Under the pieces are notes generated by a model. That model did not search any database. It was not told the DNA's origin and was given only the letters and a program-made list of their open reading frames with translations. Source: Adineta ricciae (Eukaryota > Rotifera > Eurotatoria > Adinetida > Adinetidae). From it: 64,000 nt of DNA. The stretch is taken from assembly GCA_905250025.1 (NCBI GenBank), contig CAJNOJ010000002.1, forward strand, positions 186,001-250,000, read 5' to 3'. The translations under genes were made by a program, and so were the position numbers. Below, piece by piece: positions 26,001-38,203 of this stretch; positions within the stretch are counted from its first letter, which is position 1; each line of letters begins with the position of its first letter.

Positions 26001-29000
26001 ATTTCGATGTTCTCTCTTCTGAACTACATACCAACTGGATCTTTTGCAGTAGATCCAACAGCACCTTGACTTGCTTTGTTTGTCGCCGTTACCGGTGGTG
26101 TCGGTTTATGTGATTGACCAGTAGCACGATATAGTGCTTGTACCCAACTATGACGTTCATTCTCTTCATTTGTTGCAAATGTCACAACGTCACCTTCACG
26201 TACAGCTTTAAAAAAATATTTCGCATCGTGCATCACCAAACCTATACAAGCATAAGCACAACGATACAATGCAATGATCTAAACCGAAGACTTAATCTAC
26301 CGTTGTCTGGTTCAGCATAATCAACTGTGTAACCTTCGAGGGGCATGGTTTCGGTAGGTTCAGATTTCTTTTCACGATAACTACATATAGCAAACCAATA
26401 TTGCGAAACCTAAATATTTCAAAGATAGATTGTCGAATTTCACTGATCGATATTGCAATTACCTGAACTAGTGCATAGTATCGCCGCTTCCATGTCTTCC
26501 AAACATTTTTTCCACGAGCATAGCACCAACTGAAAATTCATAGTCATATGTGTTCTGTTCCTTTTCTCTTCTATGTTTGATACATACCCACACATTTTAA
26601 GATTCTGTGGTTTTTCCATTCGTACATCTAATTTAACTTTTAATTCATCTGTAGATGTACTTTTATTTTTAAGCATATCCGTCCACCAATTGGTTTTGTT
26701 AAATGTTGGATCGATTTGTAGTGTCACTTTGCCAAGTTTATTATCGTCTAAACTAAGTATCCCTGGATTTTCCATATAAAGTTTCACTTTAACAATGGGT
26801 AGGATTAAATTCGTAGGAAATTCAGCTAAAGACTCCCAAACAGGTTTTCCTGCTTCGGCATGTTCAGTTCGATATTTTTCACCACCATCCACTTCCATCG
26901 TACAATAAACAATACGATTTGATGGCACAGATTTCAATCCACGCACTTCCTTCACTGTGATATTCACATTAAAATTTAATACAAATGCTAATTTGGATAG
27001 TCCCGGTTCATTGTCGTCTAAATGATTGGTGCCATCATCATTAGCTGGTCTTGTCGCAGATTTGCCACCTGACAATGGATTGCTGCCAGCACTTGTAAGG
27101 CGGCCATGGCCTGGGCCACGTCGCGGTCGTAATTGCTTTTGTTCGGAGCCACCGCGTACGGGTAAACTTTCCAAATTACCCATAAGATCATTGATCGTCT
27201 TTTTTAGTTCATCAACATACAATGTGTCCATTTCTTTATGTACAAATTTTGGCATCAAACCTCGTTGCTAAAACGAAATAAACAGAACTCGATGAGCAAA
27301 AACGATAGTTCATTCATTTTCAAACTGAATCATGCTGCAAGATTCCGTCTAATTCGTATCTCATGCAAGCAATGGAGTACTACTATCAAAGAAGAGACCT
27401 TTTTCATCTTTTGACAAAGATCATTTAATATATCCTGGAATAAGTAGAATTAACTTGAACTTTTCATTTATTATTTTTACTAAATAGTTCATCATTCGAA
27501 TATATTTATCTAGTTTACTTACTCGCTGCAGTGACTCAGCTTGTTTCATTCGTCCGTCGAGTTCACGACGAATAGTAGCAGCTTGTTCGTCGTTGTTGTC
27601 AAGCTAGATATAGAATATTTAGAAAATCGAACGGTATTTTCTCTATCCTTACTTGAGCGCTATTGAAAATCATTCTAAACAAAGAGAATAAAAGCATTTT
27701 CAGCAATAGAAGGATAATTGAAGCCCTTTTTCTTTTACTTACTGATGCTCAAATTTTTTAATATTCAAAATATTCTGAAACATATCGTATAATTGTTCTT
27801 TGCTCATAATTAATTCCGCTGTCGTTGACATGTAATTCGATTTTGATAGACGACGATTCGGATTATCTTGATCTTGATCTTGGCCACGGTAGATAGCATC
27901 AAATTTTGACATCCATAGAGTAAGCACCGTGTCTTTGCTTATTTTTAATGAGTCAATATCAGGTAAGTTTCGCACACGTTTCTCGATATTGATACGAAAT
28001 ACATCACGAAAATCATCTGAAGAACAACCACCGGATTGGACCATCTTGGCCACACGTTCACTTTTCAAAAAGACTTCGTAATATGAACGAACAGCATTGA
28101 TAAAAGCTAAAATGAACAACATTATTCATTCAACGACAAAGAGTCTCGGTAATCGTACCTTCATCAGCTTCAATATGGGTTTTTCCATTGAGAAAAGATA
28201 AGAATCTTTCTTTGATAACTCCATATTGAATGAGAGTCACTTTCAAATGCTTTCGTGCCATATCTGACGACTGTTTTGAATTAAATGGACACGCAATGCA
28301 ACGACAAATGAAGACGTAGATTTGTAAACGTTTTCGTTTGAATTCTAATTCACGTTCGACACGGTCACTTTCTTCACGTTCACGTTCACTCAATAACGAA
28401 GGCGACGGGGATGGCACACGATCAATGGGCACACCAGTAGTACTCGACAGTGTTGTACCTGAAAACAAAATCAAAATGTAGTTACTGCAGATCGAGTGAA
28501 ATTACCAGTACTTGATACTGATGGATGGCCATGTACTGAACGGTGTTTCGAATTGATCAATGCATGATCTGGACTTCGTACGACATTTGGTAGCTGTGGT
28601 TGTAATGATGGATGTGTTGGTTCTTCTGAAGATCCAGTGGAATCCGCACTCCTCAAACTATGTGTTTCAGCTTTGAGAACTGTCGATGGTTGAGTGGCGT
28701 CCTGTTGAAAAGTGGCCTGTGTTGATGAACGTACACATAATGCTGGTGATTCAATAAATGAGGTCGTTGGTAAACTAGGTAATATTCGATGTATTGGCAT
28801 TGGTGATGGATGTACATGACTTGGTACATTTGGATGATGGATTGGTGATGCTTTTCCTGTTGGCGGTAAATGATCGACATTGGCTGATTTAGGTGGTAGT
28901 AATGGTGAACTTGTTGTTGTTGTGGGATATGAGGTCGTCTGATATGGTGTTACTGGTCGAGCTGATAAAGGACCCGAACGATTTGGTGACACCTTATACA

Positions 29001-29121
29001 AACAAAACATATCGTTTAATTCGAGGTTGAGTATGAAACTTACCGGCTGATGGCCAACTGCACCTCTTTCGAAATCACCGACGGCTTCATCATCATCATC
29101 ATCCGTAGAATCATGCAACAT
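23015..29121 (-). CDS. CADPS: Calcium-dependent secretion activator (CAPS/UNC-31)
   Basis: Priming factor for dense-core vesicle exocytosis that binds PIP2 and SNAREs. More than twenty exons run from ATG 29121 to the stop at 23015-23017. The first ones are 29044-29121, 28506-28992, 28159-28458, 27743-28106, 27653-27674, 27523-27603, 27399-27434, 26588-27267, 26463-26529, 26301-26409 and 26032-26241. The order is an acidic and Pro/Ser-rich disordered N-terminus, a conserved helical region ([17 protein letters not shown]), and a C2 domain ([18 protein letters not shown] to [11 protein letters not shown]). A PH domain follows ([18 protein letters not shown] to [15 protein letters not shown]), then the long MUN/MHD region ([64 protein letters not shown]). 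All domains are colinear with animal CAPS and no frame break was seen. The product is roughly 1,250-1,300 residues. Confidence 0.95.
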
Positions 29122-29811
29122 AATTTGTTGTCTTCATTATTCTACATTAAGTAGTCTCATCAATAAGACGATGGATAGAATTAACCTAATCATCAATGTT
29201 TAATTACATCTTATTAATGACATTTATTTCTGTATTCTTGTATATATGTATCTATATCTATAGACAAAACTGATTTTGTTTTATTCTAGAAAAGATAACA
29301 AAAAAGAAAAATTAATAAAAAGTTTTAAAAAAGAGTTATCTATGTCTCGACATAAAAGCTCTTATTCAATCAAATCAAATCATCGTCTAGTTCGGTCCTA
29401 ACAGAAACCAAAGTAAACAATTACACGCGCACACCCTCTTCGAAAACCACTATCGATGACGTGAGTGGTCGTCCTCGAAGTGACTTGGCGCCTAACTCTA
29501 AACTCTTGTTGGTACGACTACTTGAAATCCGTCTCTTTTGTCAACTCACAGTTCTCATCGACGATACTCGGTTTAGTTGTTATTGTTTCTTCACGAACGC
29601 ACGAGTGCAAGCGTGCGTTGGTTCTTTCTATTGTCTCTTTAAAAAATAGTTAAATTAGATGACGCGAAACGATGATAGGACAGCCAATCATAGTCATATG
29701 AGTGAAAGAAGTTCATATGCATATAAATAAATAATGATCCATATCTTTTCTTTACTTAATGGCTAAACGATATACTAGTTCAATAGTTCCATCTAATAAT
29801 TGACTTACCAT

Positions 29812-29828
29812 AGAGAGAGAGAGAGAGG
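29812..29828. repeat. GA microsatellite
   Basis: Perfect (GA)8 run in the CADPS / PI3K regulatory divergent region. Confidence 0.85.
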
Positions 29829-31459
29829 CTCAAGAACATTTATTCAGTGAAAAGAAATGCGACACTATGTTTTTGTTTATTTCTTTTTTTCAAATTCGGT
29901 CATGAACGCTCATTTCATCCCTTTCATCTGTAATTTTCCTCTAGCCATTTCATGGGATTGGTACAACATCTTACATAAGCATAGAAAAGAAACAGCATGC
30001 GTTTGATGTACGCGTGTGCGAGCATTCAAACACATAAACTAAGTTTTTTTTTCTTTTTTCTTCTCGTCTGCGAACGATAGTTTACCATAGAGAGAGAAAA
30101 AACCGAAGAGAAAGGAAGGCAAAGTAGCAAATTAGTTACTACTATCTAACATCAAGAGTGCTATGGTTAGCAACATTTTGCAAGCGAGTTACCTTCGTCC
30201 TGTTGATGGCATATACGCGTGGAGAGTCAATTTCTCCTCGTCATGTGTTCACATAATTTGTTTTTATCATGGCGAATGATCATCAAGCAACTGTCAACAA
30301 AAGCGCATGATCATCTTATCAATGTATTTGTTGATGAAATGAATTATTGTCAGAGAAAGTTAACGAAGGCAACATCTTTGATTATATAGTCTTGACGTAT
30401 CAAGACACACGCACACTCTTCATGATGAACTGGGGGCAAGGGAAAGTACAGGAAGAACAACAAGAATCGCTAATCGATTAGATGCAAATCCTCTTCGATA
30501 GAAAGGAGAATGATGAGATGAAAACGATTAAGGAAATGAATTGGTCACAAACATTCATACCCAAGAAAAAGAGAGAGAGAAAATGAATATGAATCGAAAT
30601 GCAAAAGAAACACCTTTTCCCTTTATTTCCTTCCTTCTGCGGTATGTGATGAATAACACTCAATGGAAAAGCTCAAGCAACAATCTATACATATACTTAT
30701 CTGGATGAAAGCCATTGACCTTGATGTATACAAAAGAAGAAGTTACACGAGAAGAAATTTCTTAGAAGCTAATCATCGCGTCAAAACGACTACTTGTCTT
30801 AATACCATTTCTTCCACATATACGCACCTGATTAGTAATAGCAGACAGTTTTGATGTGTCTCAAACATAATTATCTCGAAGAACTAAAAAGAAGTAGAAG
30901 AAAAAAAGCAAGTAGCGAAGAAAGATAAGCAAAGAACGAAGAGAACGGATTTCTTCCTTTTTTTGTAAGTTAACAATGCCAGTAACAATCTTATCTTGAA
31001 ACAAGCCGATAGTATTTGTTTTTCATCAATAGTAATTTGGAACGTCATCGGACACATATTATGACAAAGGCATGTAAAAGAAAGAAAATCGTCAATGTAT
31101 TTTTCCTTATAGATTCACCGAACGTAAGATAAATATCTCGACTGAACGAATCCATCATTTTGTAAATGTATACTAATCAAGAAGTCTGTTTTGCTTTCTT
31201 TGCCTGGCTTTTCCTCCATTTTTTTCCATTGACATTCTCGCGTCACTTCTCACACACCCCAGAGGACCAGTTTTCCTCTCGCTTACTCCTTTTTTCCCTT
31301 GTTTTAAAGGACATTTGGTGTTTACTTACATATTTCTAAAGATGGCAAAGAGAAAGACAAGCATTCTAACGAAAACACAAAAAACGAGTATATGTCTGGA
31401 TATATGTCAACAACACAGAAGAGTAAAAGAACTCCAGGACTAACTATCGAAAGCCGAAG

Positions 31460-31480
31460 TATATATATATATATATATAA
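31460..31480. repeat. TA microsatellite
   Basis: (TA)10 run about 550 bp upstream of the PI3K regulatory gene start. Confidence 0.85.
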
Positions 31481-32034
31481 TGCCAACATATAAATACACA
31501 AAAAAGAGAAAAAGACCCATGGAATACTCGAGCAACTCTAATTGACATTTGCGTTCTTGTAGTATAACACGTAAAGTCATAAAAAAAAGCTGACTTTCAT
31601 ACATACTGATCTATGAAAAACTAGGCATTGAGTTAATGCCGATGCTTGCCGGTGTATATTTAATAAGTCATGTCTAGTGACAACTGTGAATAGAAAATCA
31701 GACGACGATCAACATGATGAAATTTGATAATGATCTTGTGGAAACATTCTAATCTCAACTGTAGAACACAAAAAAGTAATAATCTCGTTTGTCATGAAAA
31801 AATTCTTCATCAATCAAACAGCTAACTAAAAAAGAAGAAAAAAAAAGAACGGAACAAATAAATAGAAAACAGCTTTTTCATTGGTTCAATTAATCAAACC
31901 TGACATCTAGATGTAAAAACAATCGGCTATTGGCATATTAATGAACCAAACATTTCGAATAAGGTTTTGTTCTGTATGTCATGTTACAGATAGATATATG
32001 TTTTTTCCTCACGTTCTATTCACATTAAAATCGC

Positions 32035-34974
32035 ATGGCGAATTATGTCAGTATTACATCTCCTCATCGTGAGACAATCGTAAGTGATCATAAGTATCGT
32101 TTACGATATTTCAAAACTCCAGCTTGGTGTCCGTACTGTGAAGATTATATTTGGGGCTCGGGAAATATTGGTTATCAATGTACGAACTGTGGAGACTATT
32201 TTCATGTGGAATGTACATTAGTTTTAACAACAGGATCATGTCCCGGTTTGAGTGCATGTCATCCGAATAATCGAGCGTTAGTCACACATGATTCCAGTAT
32301 ACCTGTCTGTGACTGGACGGTTAATGACGTGTGTGAATGGTTAGCTGTTGTAAATCTCTATCGTTATGCGCCGAATTTCCAATCGTTGAAGTATGATGGT
32401 GAAATTTTATTATCGTTAACGGATGAACAGTTGAAACACGATCATATTCATGATGTGTTTCAGCGTCAAGCAATATTAGATGCAATTAAAGAATTGAAAA
32501 CGCGTGATAAGTATCGTCCGATCTCGTTCGAACGTTTTCGTACGCAGTTGACAACAAATAATCACGGAGATAATTTCATTTGTACGACATTCTACGAACG
32601 AAGAACATGTGATTTATGTGAAAAATATCTATACGGAATTATTCATCAAGGTTTACAATGCAGTCGCTGTGGTCTTGTTATGCATCGGCAATGTTCGAAA
32701 TTACCTTCGAAACGTTGTGTACATACGAATAAACAATTGGAATGTCATATAATCATTGGTACCGATTTCAACGATCAACCGATTGATACAAAAACGCAAT
32801 TGCCTATTATTATCACACGGTTATGTCAATCTTTAGAAATTATGGTGCAAGAAAATCCGGCATTATCATTAATTGATGCCTATCGATTCTCCATTGAATC
32901 TGCACGTATTGCTCAATTAAGAAAATTAATTAATGATAATGTATTAGAATATTCTTTTCTTATTCTTATCGTTTTGTTTATTTAACATTTCTTTTTTAGG
33001 ATATCGAACAAATGGATTTCAAAAGAATGGAACTATCTGAATTAGCAAGTTTAGTTAAAGTTAGCTTGAAAGAGCCAGGAATAGGTAAATAGTAAAGTTT
33101 TGTTTCAATTTACTAAACATTTGTACGATTCAGGTATTATACCTGATGAAAACTATGAAGATTTCCTTCGATTAGTCAATGCTCCAACTCAAGTCATTCA
33201 AGAATTCGTTGTTAATTATTCCATGCCTTTCTATGTTGATTTTCTCAAATTTATCATGTGTCATATAATTAAAATCTGGAAGCTCGATCATGAATTTACT
33301 ATGAAAAATATCAATCAACATCATGCTGTTAAACCCTATGAACCCGAACGAGTGGTCGACAAACTCGTTGCAATATTCAAACAACTCATCTTTCGGTAAT
33401 TCATTATACTTCATCATAAACTTCTCATTTTGCTGTTATTTAGACCACCATGGCCAATGATCATGTCCCATTCGCGTAACGACAAAGATCATGTACATTT
33501 ACTGAAACGTTTTATCTATGAAATCGATTGGGATGTGGAACGACCACCGTTCAATGCTTTTCAACAAACGCCACCGCTTGCCACAGTTATTTCTCAAGAA
33601 CAATCACTTGATCAATGTCCATGGTTTTACAAACGACAAGATCATCAGTTATTAGTCAACAAACTTTCGACGAATTCGATTGCAATTAACGATGGTGATT
33701 TTTATGTGCGATTTTCCACCGAAGCAAGTGTATCGGCACCTTTCACGCTCGTTGTCCAACTCGATGGTCAACAACGATTTATTAAAATCTGTATGAATAA
33801 ACAAGGTCAATACGGGTTTTCGTTAAACTCATGTTTTTTCTCATCAATACAAGAACTAATTCAGTATTACACACAGAATTCGTTATCAAAACACTTTCCT
33901 ATCTTAAAATCCGATATGAAATTGAATAAACCCATCCGTCGTGATATATTTCTATCCAATACCGGCTATGATGACACCGATAGTTATGCTGCTGGCCTCT
34001 CGAACATCAAACACGATATTAATCTTTTGCGTATTACACTATTAGAATTAACCAACAAATATACAGAAATGGAGCAGGAGTGTTCGTCATTGAAAGTTGA
34101 AATTGATCAAATTACAGCGTACATGAGTGAAATACAACGATCAACTATGGCATACGGAAGGTAGATCGTATTGAATTGAGGAAAATGACGTGGATGTAAT
34201 TGATTTGACTTTTAGAATTCAAATGATTTACGAAAAACAAATGAAACTGAATCGTGACAATTTCCTACAGTGTCAAAAAGCAACAGAAAAAAGTGAATTT
34301 GATCGTTCATTCAAGTATCTTGAACAACGTGTCGAACAATTTGTCAATAATCTCAAAGGATTAAACGAAACTTACACTGAACGGCAACTAAAACGCGAAC
34401 AACTAGTTAAAACACTCGAAAAAATCAAAGTCGAAATGGTCACCTGCGAAAACAAGATCGCCATGTGTGTTAAACTAGTTGGCGATAAAAATGTCGAGCA
34501 ACATGAAATTAACAAGTAAAGCCGCATTTCTTTTTCATCAGCTTTCATCTAATCTGCTTTTCCGAAACTAGCTTTCTCGGTCTGCCAACTGATGAGCCAT
34601 GGTATTTAGCAAATATTACACGCGAAACGGCTCATAAGTTATTAAAACCATGCGGCGAAGGAACATTCCTTATTCGTACATCATCTAATGGCTTATATGC
34701 ATTGACATTAGTTCATAATAATACAATTTATGATTGTCGCATTGGTCGTGATCCAGCGAACTCCTACGCCTTTCGATTTATTGCCTCCAATGTACCTAAA
34801 AATGCGCAGGCAACTACAATGAATGGAAACTTTAGTGCTTATTGTGATCGATCATTTTACTCATTGAAGGATTTAGTAGAATTCTATAAGAAAAATTCAT
34901 TGGCTGAAAATAATCCTGATTTAAACACATGTCTAACAGTGCCGATTAAATTGCATGCAAACGTCAAAATATAG
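32035..34974 (+). CDS. PIK3R: p85-type PI3K regulatory subunit with C1-SAM-C1 N-terminus
   Basis: Class IA PI3-kinase regulatory subunit. It would bind p110 through its inter-SH2 coil and phosphotyrosine receptors through two SH2 domains. Exons 32035-32940, 33000-33084, 33134-33395, 33444-34160, 34216-34515 and 34572-34974 sum to 890 residues. Residues about 19-65 form a C1 zinc domain (PAWCPYCEDYIWG, CTNCGDYFHVEC). About 90-155 form a SAM domain (CDWTVNDVCEWL, YDGEILLSLTDEQLK). About 180-230 form a second C1-like domain (CDLCEKYLYG, CSRCGLVMHRQC). A RhoGAP-like BH region follows (LPIIITRLCQSLEIM to EIDWDVERPP), then nSH2 (GDFYVRFST), the iSH2 coil and cSH2 (GTFLIRTSS, YACS-type core replaced by YALTLV). 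Both SH2 domains keep the phosphotyrosine Arg. The usual N-terminal SH3 is absent. The second C1 appears to lack the canonical first His. Confidence 0.92.
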
Positions 34975-35009
34975 ATTTATTTACTCTGTCATCATGTTCA
35001 TTATCATCG

Positions 35010-35040
35010 CTTTCTCTTTCTCTTTCTCTCTCTCTCTTTT
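35010..35040. repeat. CT-rich microsatellite in 3' flank
   Basis: (CT)/(CTTT) tract just after the PI3K regulatory stop codon, within the short convergent gap. Confidence 0.8.
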
Positions 35041-35044
35041 ATAT

Positions 35045-35065
35045 TTTATTGTCAATAACAATAAA
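35045..35065. terminator. Back-to-back polyadenylation signals
   Basis: A minus-strand AATAAA (TTTATT at 35045-35050) and a plus-strand AATAAA (35060-35065) lie in the 102-bp gap between the convergent PI3K regulatory and WD-like genes. Normal cleavage 10-25 bases after each would make the two transcripts overlap at their 3' ends. Confidence 0.5.
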
Positions 35066-35076
35066 CATATCTCATT

Positions 35077-38000
35077 TTATGTTGATTGTTCATAAACTGG
35101 ATTGCAGTGAAGTTTGATTTCACTCCAACGAGTTCGTAGACGTTCACGTCGGTCGAGAGAATTCGCTTGTCTAAAGAAAAAGCTGAATAATAGTTGAGAT
35201 CAAATCGATTGACGTACCTTTGAAGAAAGATTTCTTTGATTTTTTCATCAAATAATAAAGCAGTTTTATCAATCTCAACAACCGGAGGTGCTTTTTTTGA
35301 ATGAGAAGCAGCTGCTTTGGATGGCTTTGTTTCAGCGACTGGTTCAACTTCATCAACAATCGGAGGTTTACGTTCAGGATAATAACTTTCCAATGAAGGA
35401 AAGTGTTCTAATGGTACACGATAAAGACGTAAAGATGATGGTGTATTTTCTTCTTCTGATGATTGATTTGTGTTCTCAGGAACTGAAATCAATCAAGATT
35501 GATAAACAAAAAAGAATTTCGAGAATTTGATATGTACCTCCGATAATAATGAACCTTGCATCGTCTACAAATGCAATTTGAAATGGTTCGTTTTCATTTT
35601 TAGTCGAGTCAGGCAAAATGATTTCACATAGTTGGATACATTTTAATGCGTCATTTATATAGATACGATTTAATTCATTGATAGTCACAAACTGATAATT
35701 GAAATGAACTTTTAGGTTGTTTTCTTCTTTGTCAAGATGTTTTCCTTACCATATTCGATGGATTACAATTGAAAAACATCATCTGAATGATCTTTGATGC
35801 ATCTTTACTTTGCTCTCTATTGAAATTTGTGAAAATCATTTGATTTAATGGTGAATAGTGTGAACATACGGTGGAAAACAAACAATGGGATGTTGTTGTT
35901 CGTCCATATTTTCATCGGATAATATGGGCTTGAATTTCACTCGATAAATTCTACCATCGTCCGATAAAACAAAGAATCCATTGTGTTTCTTTTGATTACT
36001 TGTCGTATTCAATGAACATTCATGAGAGTCAAGTGCATGAATATCAAGAGCTGGAACCGAACTAATATGTTGAACAGTGGGGAGATCATTGACACCTAAA
36101 GTAACTCAAACAAGTCACACTTTTCATTGTTTAATCTCAATTCTCAAATTACCATTGGTTCGTTCAATAATACAGACATTTCCTGACCGAAGGCCGACAG
36201 CGAGATGTTCGTGCTTGGTGTCATAAGATAAACTGGTGATCTGAGTGGAAAATGGCCATATTGCCATTGGACGAGCATCTGTTGATTCTGAAACGAAGAT
36301 ACGTCGAAATAAATTGAAGCAAAGAACTTCGAAGAGTTTCATTTACCTTTCCCTTTACTGTCAGGTTTGGCAACTTTATAGATTAATAGTTGATTTATCG
36401 TTGGCCAACTAATTGCCAATGTATTCATCCCTAAAATGTTTGAAAAAGCACATTAGTTAGCCAAATGAATATTTCATATACCTGTCGGTGTTCCAGCCGG
36501 AATGAAAAGCATAGTTGGGATCCTACAAGAGAATCCGGTAGATTGTTTTCATAGAGGAGGATTTTTACATTGGTGGAAGTTGTTCCGATTTAGGTACTGT
36601 TATTGGTCGATCAGCCACATCTATTTTCTTTGATTGTAACATGAGATCTCTGATCAATACCGTTTTGAAGTCAATAATTTGCGGAGTAAAAAAATGATTT
36701 GTTGTTCCTTGTCCAACATTTGTTGAGTTTTCGGTGCTTTTCATCAGCTGTTGAAAATTATTCGAACCTAAACATACGGTTAGAAGGTTCAATATATCGT
36801 GTTTCTTCCCATACCTGGACTAAATTTAGGAGCTTTAGCTTTGAACAGAACTGTTGGACGAGAGAATTGAGCACGTACTAATGTCATTTCGCTGTCTACT
36901 GGTGGATCTGTTGTGTTCTCCTCGGATTGATTCTTACTCGCAGCGATTGCCTATAATAATCACAATTGATAAAAACGATTTCAAAAACACGATCTGAATA
37001 CTTGTTCTTGATTTGCAATTTCTGTTTTCCATTGCTCTTTCGGTAATTTGTACACTTCAATCCAAGAATCATGATTGACACCTAAGTTAAATCGAGATTA
37101 TTCCTAACAATCTCTCCCGAACCAGTCATTTCAACATACCAAACCAAGAAACAATTAAGTACTCATCTTTCAATCCACTTTGAGTGAGCAAACACAATGG
37201 ACGTTTACTATCATCCTACAAAACATCCGACTAACTTCGAATAATTACTCAAATGTTCTCTTCATACTTCTGTTTCATATTGAGTAAATAATTGATAGAA
37301 TTTTTGATTCTTATAAGCCATCATTTTCCAATATCCTTCAAGCAAATACATAGAAAAACAACTCGAAACTTTTCCACTCATTTGACTTTACCAGATTTAT
37401 CGATAGCACTTAAGAAATAGATCGTGTTTTTAATCGATGCTTCTGTTTTAAACACAATCATTTGTTTTAATAGACTGTCAATTGGGACTTGATTGACGAT
37501 TTCATCGACTTGATTGTCATAACAAACAATGTATGATTGTTCGTTTTGGATTCCATTAAAAAAACACAACGTTCCAGATATGTGACTGCCAATCAATGAT
37601 ACAGGAAATGGAATCTAAAACAAAGAAAACGGACTTGTGTAATCCGAAATGAATTTGAATAGATTCGCACGTTTATTATTGTAGAGGATGTATGTTGTGC
37701 AGAGACAAATTTGGCTTGTTCAGAGGCGCGATGCTTTTCGCGTTGTTCGATGATAGTCCAAGCTTCATCGAATATCGATTCGAGTACTTTGTTAATTCGT
37801 CTAAAGACATTCACAAATCAATTTTCGCATCTTTTCTTCAGCAGAACGTACCGAAATGGTTGAGGTAATTGATCAAACACTAACGATGGATCTAAAGTGA
37901 AATCTGTTCGATCATTCAAGAATCCTTGTCGAGAAGGTACAGGAATAAATGGCTCGCTTTCAGTTGAACGATCTCTGAAATGATAAAAATGATTATCAAC

Positions 38001-38078
38001 ACGACGGTAAAGCTAAACAAACTTCAGAGAAGTTGCTGACGAAGTTTTCGTTTTGATACGACGACGAGCAGCACTCAT
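35077..38078 (-). CDS. WD/beta-propeller-like protein, possibly WDR93
   Basis: A multi-exon gene from MSAARRRIKTKTSSATS (ATG 38078) to a stop at 35077-35079, ending HCNPVYEQST. The N-terminus has a DPSLVFDQLPQPFR segment leading into a helix (INKVLESIFDEAWTIIEQREKH). The rest is beta-rich with WD-like repeats, for example MAIWPFSTQITSLSYDTKHEHLAVGLRSG and the FVDDARFIIIGG strand. A charged Pro/Ala/Lys region and a final basic helix (LDRRERLRTRWSEIKLH) close the protein. This order recalls WDR93, a cilia/testis-linked WD protein, but that is a tentative memory match. It sits head-to-tail with IFT80, with the IFT80 stop only about 125 bp upstream of its ATG. The 3' end faces the PI3K regulatory gene. 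Confidence 0.6.
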
Positions 38079-38203
38079 TATTGAGAAATAATCTGAAAAT
38101 AATGTCGATGTGAGAATATATTGAGATTAGAGGTTCAATTGCACAAAGAAAGGAGAGATGTGTAGATTTTGCGTTTAGATAAATAGAACAACAGAGACGA
38201 TGT

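Larger units (their letters stand above)
29122..32034. other. 2.9-kb divergent intergenic region
   Basis: Lies between the start sites of CADPS (-) and the PI3K regulatory gene (+), so it should hold both promoters. A TGACGTGA element near 29457 resembles a CRE half-palindrome. GA repeats occur at 29812-29828 and a TA repeat at 31460-31480. Open frames at 29461-29653, 30478-30663 and 30663-30854 have no exon support. Confidence 0.5.

Noticed and set aside
29440-29480. GC-richer stretch considered as a tRNA
   Set aside because: No T-loop GTTCRA consensus, anticodon arm or acceptor pairing could be drawn.
29461-29653. Two nearly identical-length plus frames (62 codons each)
   Set aside because: They occupy the same bases in different frames, so at most one could be real. 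Neither has a motif.
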